NCBI RefSeq assembly: GCF_003712195.1
Contig: NZ_RDSD01000013.1
Location: forward strand, 1 to 64,000
DNA length: 64,000 bases
Direction: 5' to 3'
From: Proteiniphilum sp. X52
GTDB lineage: Bacteria > Bacteroidota > Bacteroidia > Bacteroidales > Dysgonomonadaceae
Under the pieces are notes generated by a model, which was given only the letters and a program-made list of their open reading frames with translations, did not search any database and was not told the origin of the DNA. Both the position numbers and the translations under genes were made by a program. Position 1 is the stretch's first letter. Each line of letters starts with the position of its first letter. Shown piece by piece: positions 56,250 to 64,000 of this stretch.

Positions 56250-56280
56250 CAAAGATAAATTTACTTTTTCAAAAAACCAA
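56250..56280 (-). promoter_or_regulatory. Promoter of the nrdDG leader
   Basis: On the minus strand TTG (56278-56280) and TATCTTTG (56250-56257) are separated by 20 bases, a complete Bacteroidetes promoter. Transcription would start near 56243, about 40 bases before the riboswitch aptamer. Confidence 0.7.
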
Positions 56281-56584
56281 TTAAGTTTTCCGAAAAAGTT
56301 ATCAACAATAGTGTGATATTTTTACATGTAATTGGTTATTAATATTATATGTTTTTTATCGTACAATCAGTATTGGAAAAATGAGGACGGGAGTTCTCCT
56401 TTTTGTCCAATAACGGGGGTGAAAGAAGCTGTCGTTTTTCCGCGTGACGGCATCTTGCGCATCCGGCAACACCGGAATAGTGAAAGCCTGGTTGGAACGG
56501 ATTAAAGCCTCGTCCAATTTACATCCTGCCTGAATGGTGATGATGAAAAGGCTGACACGATTCCGGATATGAAATGGGATGTTT
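56281..56584. other. Intergenic with an unidentified open frame
   Basis: The gap between the nrdDG promoter and the GH5 gene. On the minus strand an open frame without start ends at 56356-56358 and reads AGCKLDEALIRSNQAFTIPV then LPDAQDAVTRKNDSFFHP. The composition is coding-like, but no family is recognised. It may be the decayed end of a gene. Confidence 0.35.
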
Positions 56585-57745
56585 TCATTGTGCTTTGTTT
56601 TTTTGGAATGCTTTTCTGATGATTTTAGCCCGTTCCGTCTCTGTTTGGGAACGTTCGGGATATGGATCTCCTCTGAACCAGAATTCCCCGGTTCCTTCCT
56701 TATATTCCAAGTCCCATCCGTGCCATTCCCTGAAAGCGTGGTAGCACCACGACCAATTGTTTTTTTCGAAGATGTCGATGACGTCGGTTAGCCATTGTTT
56801 TGACGATTCTACCGGAGCCCATCTGACAACGCTGAATTCCCCCACCAATATGGGGACGTTATGTTTTTTCTGAAAAGCCACGACCGGAGCCATCGATTCC
56901 TCCATCTTCTCCTTGTTCCATGTGGTGTTTTCATGTACACCTGGATAAGTTTTCCCGATATATTGCTGTGCTTGCTCTCTTGTGGTTACATCGCTTGGAA
57001 AATATACTCCCTGATGGGTGAAGGAGTCTTGAGGTTTATAGTAGTGAATGCTGTATATCACACGTTCATCCTCCAACGGTGTCAAATCTTTATATCCTAA
57101 AACCTCTCCCCATGGGCCGGGTTCATAAATAATCCACACATCGGAGTCCATTTCGCGGATGGCGGAGATAATCTCCGGGACCATCTCTCGCCACTTGAAA
57201 GGGATATGGGCGGTGTTGGGTACTTTCTCTACCGGTTCGTTGTAGAGGTCGTATCCCCAGATGATGTCGTCGTATGAGCTGCCTTTGAATTTTGTGGCTA
57301 TTTCTTTCCATATCCGGATAAAACCCGGTTTGACTTCGGGATTGTTCCAAAATGTGGGCTGGGATATATCACCTGGATTTTCCACAGGTACCCCATGTAG
57401 GTCTATGATGACTTTCATGTTCTTCTCGCGAGCCCATTGAATCCGTTCCGCCAAGATGTCCAGGTAGGCCGGCAAAGCATCCCAAATCCCTCTTTGGTTG
57501 ATTTGGGCGAATTTATCAGGATGGATGGGGATTCTGATAATATTGGCACCCCATTCGGCAGCGGCGTTCAGGGCATTTCTGTCGAAATCTTTGGCGTCGC
57601 TTACCATAAATCCCCTGACCTGTGCGGGAGACACGAGGGTTGTTGGCGGATTGGCGGTTTCCGGTTCGGGCACTTCCCTTTTTTCCCCACAGGAGAAAAA
57701 AAGGAATGCCATTGCCAGAACGATACGAAAATTGGTTGTTTTCAT
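56585..57745 (-). CDS. GH5-family glycoside hydrolase (cellulase-like) lipoprotein
   Basis: This ~386-residue enzyme has a lipoprotein signal (AFLFFSC, Cys19). The GH5 TIM barrel begins with NIIRIPIHPDKF. The acid/base catalyst is E170 in GYDLYNEP and the nucleophile is E303 in PILVGEFSVVRW. The start at 57745 begins the signal peptide; the longer open frame adds a non-signal leader. It is the last gene of PUL 2, 61 bases after the SusD gene. GH5 is broad (glucan, mannan, xyloglucan), so the exact linkage is unresolved. Confidence 0.87.
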   Translation of the reverse strand: MKTTNFRIVLAMAFLFFSCGEKREVPEPETANPPTTLVSPAQVRGFMVSDAKDFDRNALNAAAEWGANIIRIPIHPDKFAQINQRGIWDALPAYLDILAERIQWAREKNMKVIIDLHGVPVENPGDISQPTFWNNPEVKPGFIRIWKEIATKFKGSSYDDIIWGYDLYNEPVEKVPNTAHIPFKWREMVPEIISAIREMDSDVWIIYEPGPWGEVLGYKDLTPLEDERVIYSIHYYKPQDSFTHQGVYFPSDVTTREQAQQYIGKTYPGVHENTTWNKEKMEESMAPVVAFQKKHNVPILVGEFSVVRWAPVESSKQWLTDVIDIFEKNNWSWCYHAFREWHGWDLEYKEGTGEFWFRGDPYPERSQTETERAKIIRKAFQKNKAQ

Positions 57746-57806
57746 TTTAATTGTTATTGAGGACCGTCCCAGAAGCAATATAGCTCAAGTACAGTCATTG
57801 AAAATA

Positions 57807-59579
57807 TTACCATCCGGGATTTTGGGTGACCAACGGCATCCGGATGGTTTCACTCAACGCAATGGGTAGTAAATAGTATTTTTCGTCAGCAGTCGGTTCA
57901 CACCTGACGGATACGATCCTTGTATTTGCCAATGAATCGTCGTCATTCTTCACCCATCTCATGCCTGTTTTTAACCTTGAATTTTCCGGCATGATTTTCC
58001 AACGGCGTATATCGTAGAAACGGTTTTCTTCGAAAGCCATCTCCACTCTTCTTTCCCGCCTGATGCGCTCTCGGAATTCGTCTTTTGACAGGCCTGTGGG
58101 CAGGTCGGGCATTCCAGCTCTTGTCCTGACTTTATTGGCAGCATTGTAGGCGACATCCGTAGGTCCGTTCGCTTCATTTTCCGCCTCGGCCAATGTCAGG
58201 TATAGTTCGCCCATGCGGTATATTCTCCATAATGTTGTGCTTGCGCCGGCCGACCGTTGCGAGGGATCAATATATTTGCGGGTATAATATCCGGTGGGGG
58301 AGCGTTGCTTGATGCCGGAGATGCCGTGTATGCCACCGACGAAAGATTCGATATAAATGTCTTCTCCGTCTTTTTTCCCAAAATAAGCTCCGTTGTACCA
58401 GATGGATGCATAGAAACGCGGGTCTCGGTCTATATAGGGATTCTGGTCGTCGTATCCGGAAGCCGTATTGATAATGGGTTGGAGATGGTCTGCGTCGTTA
58501 TATCCCATAATCGGAATGGATCCGTCTTTCATTTCATAGCTGTCGATCAGTTCTTGGGAGGGGCAGATTCCGGATTTTTCGGATGGGAAGGAGGGAATCA
58601 TGTGCATCAGGTAAGTGATGACGCCGAACCGTCTGTAGGTTTGACTTCCGTATCCCCAGGAGTCGATGGCTTCGAGAATGGTCTCTTTATCGTTTGGATT
58701 TTCCGACTTGTCGGGACGCGTGATGAAGTATTCCTCGTATCGCGGATAAAGCATATATCCGTTTGCCTCAAGCGCTATTACAGCTTCTCTTGCGGCTGTC
58801 GCCGCAGCCTGCCATTTGGCTTTGTCGTTGGTGGGGTTCCATAGCGGACTTGCGTTGAAAAGCAGGGCGGAAGCCTTGATAAAATGGGCGACCGCTTTCG
58901 TCATCCGTCCTTGTTCGGGGCTTGTGGTTGTACGGAACGGAAGATTCGGTTCATTGATTGCGTCATTGCAATCCTTGACGATGAATTGAACAATTTCGTC
59001 GAACGACGCCCGTGTCAGGTGCGTAAAATCTGTTTCAATGGTGATATCTCTGTCAATCAGCGGAACGCCTCCGTAATTCTTGATCAGATCAAAATAGTAA
59101 TGTGCCCGCAGTACTTTTGCTTCTGCAAGGTATTGTCCGCGTCTTGTGGCAACGGGAATGTTCTCCTCGTTGACCCTTTCCAAAAAGACATTCGCCTTAC
59201 GGATTCCCGCATAGGCAGTACCCCAGAAATCCCGGTCGTTGTATCTCAAAGTCTGGTTTCCTTCCATAAATGGCAGATTGCTGGCGCTATAGTTACCTTG
59301 ATTCCATTGATGGAGTTGTAACCAGGTATCTTGTGGGGCTTGACTGTCGGTCGCGTCGTCGGTATAGGAAGAAAGAAAGGTGTAATAGTGGTAGCCGTGT
59401 CCGTATTTCCGAACATATTCATAGACCGAATTGAGGTATGATTCCGTATAGTCGTTGTTGCTGAAAACGTCGTCGAGCGTCATTCGTCCGTCGGGCGTGA
59501 TGTCCAACACATCGGAACACCCGCAATACGTGGTCAATGTCAGAACAACCAGAATGGATTTTATGATTGATTTCTTCAT
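57807..59579 (-). CDS. SusD/RagB surface glycan-binding lipoprotein (PUL 2)
   Basis: This 590-residue partner of the PUL 2 SusC has a lipobox near TTYCGC followed by SDVLDITPDGRMTLDDVF. The block AEAKVLRAHYYFDLIKNYGG and the C-terminal REFR-type RIRRERRVEMAFEENRFYDI are family signatures. It starts 24 bases after the susC stop. The sequence is clearly diverged from the PUL 1 SusD, so the loci bind different glycans. Confidence 0.92.
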   Translation of the reverse strand: MKKSIIKSILVVLTLTTYCGCSDVLDITPDGRMTLDDVFSNNDYTESYLNSVYEYVRKYGHGYHYYTFLSSYTDDATDSQAPQDTWLQLHQWNQGNYSASNLPFMEGNQTLRYNDRDFWGTAYAGIRKANVFLERVNEENIPVATRRGQYLAEAKVLRAHYYFDLIKNYGGVPLIDRDITIETDFTHLTRASFDEIVQFIVKDCNDAINEPNLPFRTTTSPEQGRMTKAVAHFIKASALLFNASPLWNPTNDKAKWQAAATAAREAVIALEANGYMLYPRYEEYFITRPDKSENPNDKETILEAIDSWGYGSQTYRRFGVITYLMHMIPSFPSEKSGICPSQELIDSYEMKDGSIPIMGYNDADHLQPIINTASGYDDQNPYIDRDPRFYASIWYNGAYFGKKDGEDIYIESFVGGIHGISGIKQRSPTGYYTRKYIDPSQRSAGASTTLWRIYRMGELYLTLAEAENEANGPTDVAYNAANKVRTRAGMPDLPTGLSKDEFRERIRRERRVEMAFEENRFYDIRRWKIMPENSRLKTGMRWVKNDDDSLANTRIVSVRCEPTADEKYYLLPIALSETIRMPLVTQNPGW

Positions 59580-59603
59580 GATGTTATGTTTGTAAGATGG
59601 TGA

Positions 59604-62600
59604 TTAAAACGTGATATTGGCTCCGAAATTGATGACTTTCAATACGGGATAAGCCGTATTCGATGTGATTTCCGGGTCCCAGTCCTTGAATTTGAGTTTG
59701 TCCCAGGTGATTAAATTGTATCCGTTTGTATAGAACCGTACATTTTTCGCATGGATGAGGGCGCTCCATTTCTTCGGCAGGTTATATCCTATTTCCAAGT
59801 TTTTCAACCGTACGAACGAGCGGTCCTGGTTGAAGAAAGTGCTGCCTCGCAGCTCACTGGCCGACTGGGCTAAGGATAAAGCGGGGAATAAGATTTCCTC
59901 GCCCGATTCAGCCCTCTCGGGAGTCCAGGCTTTCATGTGATAATTCCTGAAATCATACCATTCCCAAGGGCCGTTCCCCCCGAGGCTTCCGCTCACTTGA
60001 AAAGCTCCCTGCAATAATCCCGAAATGTCGAAATTTTTATACGTGATGCTAAGGGCTAATCCCCATGTATATTTCGGCACATCTGAATAGCCAACCGGCA
60101 TCAGGTCTTTGTCGTTGATGATGCCGTCGCTGTTCAGATCCTCGAATTTCAAATCGCCGGGACGGGGTTTGACACCGTCGTATGTGGCGTATGCGTCAAT
60201 CTCCTCTTGGTCCTTGAAGAATCCGATGGCTTTCAGCCCCCATTGTTGTCCGATGGAATAGCCTGTCTGACGGTATCGGTATGCATAGGTCTCGTCCAAT
60301 TCCAACTCATCCATGTAGAGGACCTTGTTGTCGTTATAGTTGATATTTCCTTTCGCCACGACAAACAAGTCTTTTGTCAGTGATTTGGTATAAGTGGCTT
60401 CAATTTCATATCCTCTGTTTCTGACCCGACCCAGATTAAATGGGGCGATCGTAGAACTGGCAACGCCAATCAGCTGTGGTGTCGATTGCTTGTTGATCAA
60501 TATGTTGTTTCTTTTCTCATTGAACAGGTCAATCGTCACATTTAGCGATTTGAGTAATCCCACTTCCAATCCCAGGTTTAATTTTTTCGCAGTTTCCCAT
60601 TTCAAGTTCGGGTTTCCGAAGAAGGTTTCCTGGATGGTGTGGTTGTTTGATATCAATGTGGAATATCCGCCTCCCGTTCTTGTCACATTGTCAAGGTACA
60701 GGAAACGGGTGCTTCCCATTTTATCGTTACCGACAAGGCCATAAGACGCCCTTAGCTTCAACTTGTCCATGGTCTTTTTTATTGGGTTGAAGAACGATTC
60801 TTCCGAAATGTTCCACGCGGCGGATGCCGAAGGGAAAAATCCATACCTGTTTTTTGGAGCGAATTGTTCGGACCCGTTATATCCGGCGTTGAATTCCAGA
60901 ATATAGCGGTTGTCGTAGGCATACGACAGTCGTGTCGCTAATCCCTGTACATTGAACGGGAGTGTTTCACTCGCTTTGATCAGTGACTGCTGCTGATAGA
61001 GAAATAAGCCGGTAACAGCATGTTTCTCTTCGAAAACGCGGTTGTAGTTTATTTGATACTGTATATCGTAGAATGACTGGAATGTGGCACTTTTGGACAC
61101 GGAAAGCGGGGTGTTGTCGAAATCGGAACGTATTCTCTGGTATGTGATATAGTCGCGTCCATCCGGACCTTGTTGGTTCGGATCAATCACCTGTTCCCAA
61201 TATTGGTAGCTCCTGGAGCCTGTCAAATAGTTGATGGATTTTGTATCGAAAGAGGCGATTAATTTGGTAGAGAGACCTTGAACAAATTCACTCAAGTCAT
61301 ACTCCATTCCGAACGAAGCGTTGACGCTGCTTCTCGATTCTTTCAAGTATCCGGATCGGTTGATCTGAGCCCAGGGCGATTCCTGGTAGGCTCCACTTCC
61401 GATAAGAACTTCTCCATCCGGAGTCAATGGACCCGGTTGAATGGAAGGCCATCGGGTCAAAATACGCCCGATAATTTCCGACGAACCGATTCTCGGGCCA
61501 TTTACCGACTCGAAATAACCGGCGGCGTTCAACAACGCCTTGAGTGTCTTTTTTCTGTTCAAAGCCACATCAATATTTGCCCGGAAGTTATACCTGTCCA
61601 TATAATTCTGCGGATCGTACGTCTTGGGCTCCGGATCGATTTTCCACTGACCACCCTGATGCAGATACCCCACGTTGACGAAGTATCCTACATTGGAGCC
61701 TTTCCCGTTTAATGTGAGGTTGTAGCGCGTTTGCGGTACCCATTCGTTCATGAGTTCCTTGATCCAGTTATGATTGCCGTATACTTCGGGCCAGTCGTTT
61801 AGCCGGTATCTTTCCAAGGCATACTCGGAATAGGGCGGTTTGTCGTTGATGCCGGGATTGGGATTGTCGTTATGCCAGGCTTGGTTTTTGAGCGTCGCCC
61901 AGTCATACGCGTCCAATGAAGTGGGCCACCGGGTGAATGTCTGCCATCCTGTTTCCGCATTCAGACTGATGTCGGGAATCTCGCTTGTGCCTCTTTTGGT
62001 CGTTACCAGGATAACCCCGTTGGCTCCGCGGACTCCGAAAAGAGCGGTGGATGAGGCGTCTTTCAGAATCGAAATTGTTTCCACCTCATTCGGGTCGATG
62101 GAAGTTAGATCACGTTCGATGCCGTCGACCAAAATCAGCGGATCTTGTCCGTTCATAGTACCCCTTCCTCTCATATACAAATAAGCGGCATCGCGTCCGG
62201 GTTCGCCACTGCGCTGAATGGCAATCAACCCTGGCAGACGACCGGTCAGGGTTACCGCCAAATTTGCAGCCGGGCTCTGTTTGATTTCTTTGGTGTTGAT
62301 GGCTGCCACGGCACCGGTCAAGGTCGCTTTTTTCTGTGTACCGTAGGCAACCACCACCACTTCGTCCAACGATTCGGCATCTTCGAGAAGGGTTATGTCG
62401 AATTGATTTCTCCCGGTCGTGTTTATTTCCTGATCTACATATCCGATAAAAGAGACACGGATAACCGCGTTTTCTTCCACCTCTAGGGTGAACCTACCAT
62501 CGACACCGGTCGCGGTTCCGTTCCCAGCCGATTCTTTTTCAATGACATTGGCTCCAATAATGGGTTCGTTCTTTACATCCCGTACGACCCCTGTGATTGT

Positions 62601-62801
62601 TTTTCTCGGGGAAGGATTTACGATTCTCTCTTCGACTTTCTTAAGAAAAAGTTCTGTTTCACCAGTGGTCAGATGAAGATATATATTCTCCGCGGCTGTT
62701 GAAAAAGTGCAAAGAAAAAGTGAGAATGCCAACAGTTTCATGATTCTTGGAATATTACCACAATGAGCAATAATATGATTTCCATTAAAAAAAATTTTCA
62801 T
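59604..62801 (-). CDS. SusC/RagA TonB-linked outer-membrane transporter (PUL 2)
   Basis: This transporter is 1,065 residues from the ATG at 62801. The N-terminus has a positively charged stretch before a hydrophobic signal (RIMKLLAFSLFLCTF), as often seen in SusC proteins that carry an STN-like domain. An alternative start is the ATG at 62741. A short STN-like remnant (ENIYLHLTTGETELFLKKVE) precedes the carboxypeptidase-regulatory-like domain (ITGVVRDVKNEPIIGANVIE). The plug has LDEVVVVAYGTQKKATLTGA and LFGVRGANGVILVTTKRG. The barrel ends FGANITF. It pairs with the SusD 24 bases downstream. Confidence 0.92.
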   Translation of the reverse strand: MKIFFNGNHIIAHCGNIPRIMKLLAFSLFLCTFSTAAENIYLHLTTGETELFLKKVEERIVNPSPRKTITGVVRDVKNEPIIGANVIEKESAGNGTATGVDGRFTLEVEENAVIRVSFIGYVDQEINTTGRNQFDITLLEDAESLDEVVVVAYGTQKKATLTGAVAAINTKEIKQSPAANLAVTLTGRLPGLIAIQRSGEPGRDAAYLYMRGRGTMNGQDPLILVDGIERDLTSIDPNEVETISILKDASSTALFGVRGANGVILVTTKRGTSEIPDISLNAETGWQTFTRWPTSLDAYDWATLKNQAWHNDNPNPGINDKPPYSEYALERYRLNDWPEVYGNHNWIKELMNEWVPQTRYNLTLNGKGSNVGYFVNVGYLHQGGQWKIDPEPKTYDPQNYMDRYNFRANIDVALNRKKTLKALLNAAGYFESVNGPRIGSSEIIGRILTRWPSIQPGPLTPDGEVLIGSGAYQESPWAQINRSGYLKESRSSVNASFGMEYDLSEFVQGLSTKLIASFDTKSINYLTGSRSYQYWEQVIDPNQQGPDGRDYITYQRIRSDFDNTPLSVSKSATFQSFYDIQYQINYNRVFEEKHAVTGLFLYQQQSLIKASETLPFNVQGLATRLSYAYDNRYILEFNAGYNGSEQFAPKNRYGFFPSASAAWNISEESFFNPIKKTMDKLKLRASYGLVGNDKMGSTRFLYLDNVTRTGGGYSTLISNNHTIQETFFGNPNLKWETAKKLNLGLEVGLLKSLNVTIDLFNEKRNNILINKQSTPQLIGVASSTIAPFNLGRVRNRGYEIEATYTKSLTKDLFVVAKGNINYNDNKVLYMDELELDETYAYRYRQTGYSIGQQWGLKAIGFFKDQEEIDAYATYDGVKPRPGDLKFEDLNSDGIINDKDLMPVGYSDVPKYTWGLALSITYKNFDISGLLQGAFQVSGSLGGNGPWEWYDFRNYHMKAWTPERAESGEEILFPALSLAQSASELRGSTFFNQDRSFVRLKNLEIGYNLPKKWSALIHAKNVRFYTNGYNLITWDKLKFKDWDPEITSNTAYPVLKVINFGANITF

Positions 62802-62854
62802 AAATTTGTTTGCTTAATAATGTTAATGACTGGTAAATAAATTTTTTCAGCCGG

Positions 62855-62872
62855 ATGATGTGGCCGCATCAT
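62855..62872. promoter_or_regulatory. Palindromic site upstream of PUL 2 susC
   Basis: ATGATGTGGCCGCATCAT is a near-perfect dyad with one G-T pair, 54 bases before the susC start codon. It could bind a regulator. No regulator gene for PUL 2 is in the window. Confidence 0.35.
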
Positions 62873-62974
62873 TCATCTTTTCATGTTGTTCGATTTTTTA
62901 TTTCTCCATAGGCATTATTGTTTTTTACTGATGTTAATAATCTGAAAGGAAAAAAGAGGTAAGGTCGTGTTTCT

Positions 62975-64000
62975 TCACTCCACCGGATTCACGGTTTTAA
63001 GGGTGACCGGTCCCAGCAATCCTGATTTAATCAACGGAACTTGGGACCAGGGCAGATAAACCTTGTTTAACCCGGGAATATTGGTCGCATTAATATTTGT
63101 ATCCACATAATTTCCACCTGTGATCGCATCGCCCGTCAACCTGTTGGACCAAGTGTTGGCTACTTCAACCACCAACGTATTATCCCCCGGCCGGATTATG
63201 GCGGTCACATCAAACCAATAAGGTTTTGTCCAGGCAATACCCAGAGACACATCGTTCAAGGTCACACTCCCCACTTTGGACACTTCTCCCAAATCGAGAA
63301 ATATTTTCTGGCCTTCTTTTTTAAAAGTTGAATTGATGTCGTATTGGAATGTTTTTTTATAAGTGGCCGTTCCGGAATAGTATTTGATCTTCTCGTCTTC
63401 ACTCTCTGTCCAGGAGGTTAACTCGGGCAAGATGACTTTCTCGGGCGTGTCAAATACTCCGGGAAAGAAAAGTTCCCAGGCACCGTCCACCGCCTGCGTG
63501 GCAACTTGGTTCTCAAAGACATACTTTTGATTGCCTTTACTTAATTCAAACACTCCGTCGGTCAACATGTAGGTCCGGTTGCGGTAGGTGAACACCCGAC
63601 TGTCTGACTGGTTCAAGTTGGTTATCCGATCGTACTTCGCCCGGGGTTCTCCTTTTCTGAACACATAAAAGAGCGCCCCGTAGGGAGGCAGAGACAGGGG
63701 TATGCCCACGGAAGCACTATTCAGGCTGTAAATATCCGGAGAATAGGTCTCACCTGATAGGGGATCCCATATTTCGGGAATTTTATTTTGTTGTCGGAAA
63801 CTCACCTTTTTGTCAACCCACTTGTCTCTTGTGTTTCTGACAAAATAAAAATCCAACCCATCTTTTTGGTAATGGGTATAATCCAAATCGTTAAACTCAA
63901 ATCCGGGATAGCTTATGTCCGGTTGAACATTCATTTTCCGCAATAAATCCAGAGGAGTTTCATCGGTGATCACAAAACCACTTTTGTTGTTCCTGTCCCA
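62975..64000 (-). CDS. Glycoside hydrolase, GH106-like, partial (5' end beyond window)
   Basis: Only the C-terminal ~341 residues are present; the frame stays open to the window edge, so the start lies outside. It contains IPEIWDPLSGETYSPDIY, then LPPYGALFYVFRKGEP, followed by a C-terminal sugar-binding jelly roll (IFLDLGEVSKVGSVTLND, then VEVANTWSNRLTGD). This arrangement matches the C-terminal half of the GH106-like enzyme in PUL 1 (WDPLTGETRAV and WLDLGQVEMIAEVRLNG). It lies 173 bases upstream of PUL 2 susC on the same strand. GH106 alpha-L-rhamnosidase is likely; the catalytic part is not visible. Confidence 0.7.
   Translation of the reverse strand, partial: WDRNNKSGFVITDETPLDLLRKMNVQPDISYPGFEFNDLDYTHYQKDGLDFYFVRNTRDKWVDKKVSFRQQNKIPEIWDPLSGETYSPDIYSLNSASVGIPLSLPPYGALFYVFRKGEPRAKYDRITNLNQSDSRVFTYRNRTYMLTDGVFELSKGNQKYVFENQVATQAVDGAWELFFPGVFDTPEKVILPELTSWTESEDEKIKYYSGTATYKKTFQYDINSTFKKEGQKIFLDLGEVSKVGSVTLNDVSLGIAWTKPYWFDVTAIIRPGDNTLVVEVANTWSNRLTGDAITGGNYVDTNINATNIPGLNKVYLPWSQVPLIKSGLLGPVTLKTVNPVE

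Overview
The window looks like a chromosomal stretch of an anaerobic Bacteroidales bacterium (phylum Bacteroidota). The evidence is two SusC/SusD polysaccharide-utilisation loci, many TAnnTTTG-type -7 promoter boxes, Bacteroidetes-style conjugative-transposon remnants, and an oxygen-sensitive class III ribonucleotide reductase. Genus cannot be fixed from the sequence; a Dysgonomonadaceae/Parabacteroides-like organism is a guess.

Layout. 1-4323: insertion-sequence cluster (IS21-like end repeats, an IS256-family transposase, an IS66-family element with both inverted repeats at 1451-4047). 4324-13624: a compact AT-rich minus-strand operon of six genes that resembles an SspBCD DNA-phosphorothioation module (DUF4007 protein, large P-loop ATPase, DndC/SspD-like PAPS-reductase-family protein). 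It is fused genetically to a two-component-like module: a protein with two GHKL ATPase domains and a DHp-like His, a receiver-domain protein, and a 253-residue unknown. I regard this as the most promising undescribed system. 13625-17300: decayed conjugative-transposon fragment (DUF4099/DUF3945-like pseudogene, truncated topoisomerase III) hit by an IS481-like element. 17330-21190: genes separated by attC-like inverted structures, suggesting integron-type gene cassettes. 21331-22794: truncated DUF1016 nuclease, a transposase scrap and an XRE regulator with a duplicated tail. 23440-31557: PUL 1 (susC, susD, GH106-like lipoprotein). 31693-32343: beta-carbonic anhydrase.

32505-46320 is a second defence island next to the 3' end of tRNA-Val. 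It has a truncated tyrosine recombinase, an AbiEi/AbiEii toxin-antitoxin pair with a palindromic operator, remnants of mobilisation genes, a type III restriction-modification system whose mod and res genes are split by a GHKL ATPase / C5-methyltransferase / Vsr cassette, and a DUF262/DUF1524 (GmrSD-like) protein. 46617-55868 is housekeeping: purB, an rRNA pseudouridine synthase with a repetitive N-terminal tail, asnS, lepA, then nrdD-nrdG on the minus strand behind a cobalamin riboswitch. 56585-64000 is PUL 2 on the minus strand (GH106-like fragment running off the window, susC, susD, GH5).

Functionally, the two defence blocks would mark or cut DNA at the genome level, the PULs would import and degrade rhamnose-containing and beta-linked glycans, and the nrdDG riboswitch implies a B12-dependent reductase elsewhere in the genome. 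All functional statements are from motif reading; no database search was run.
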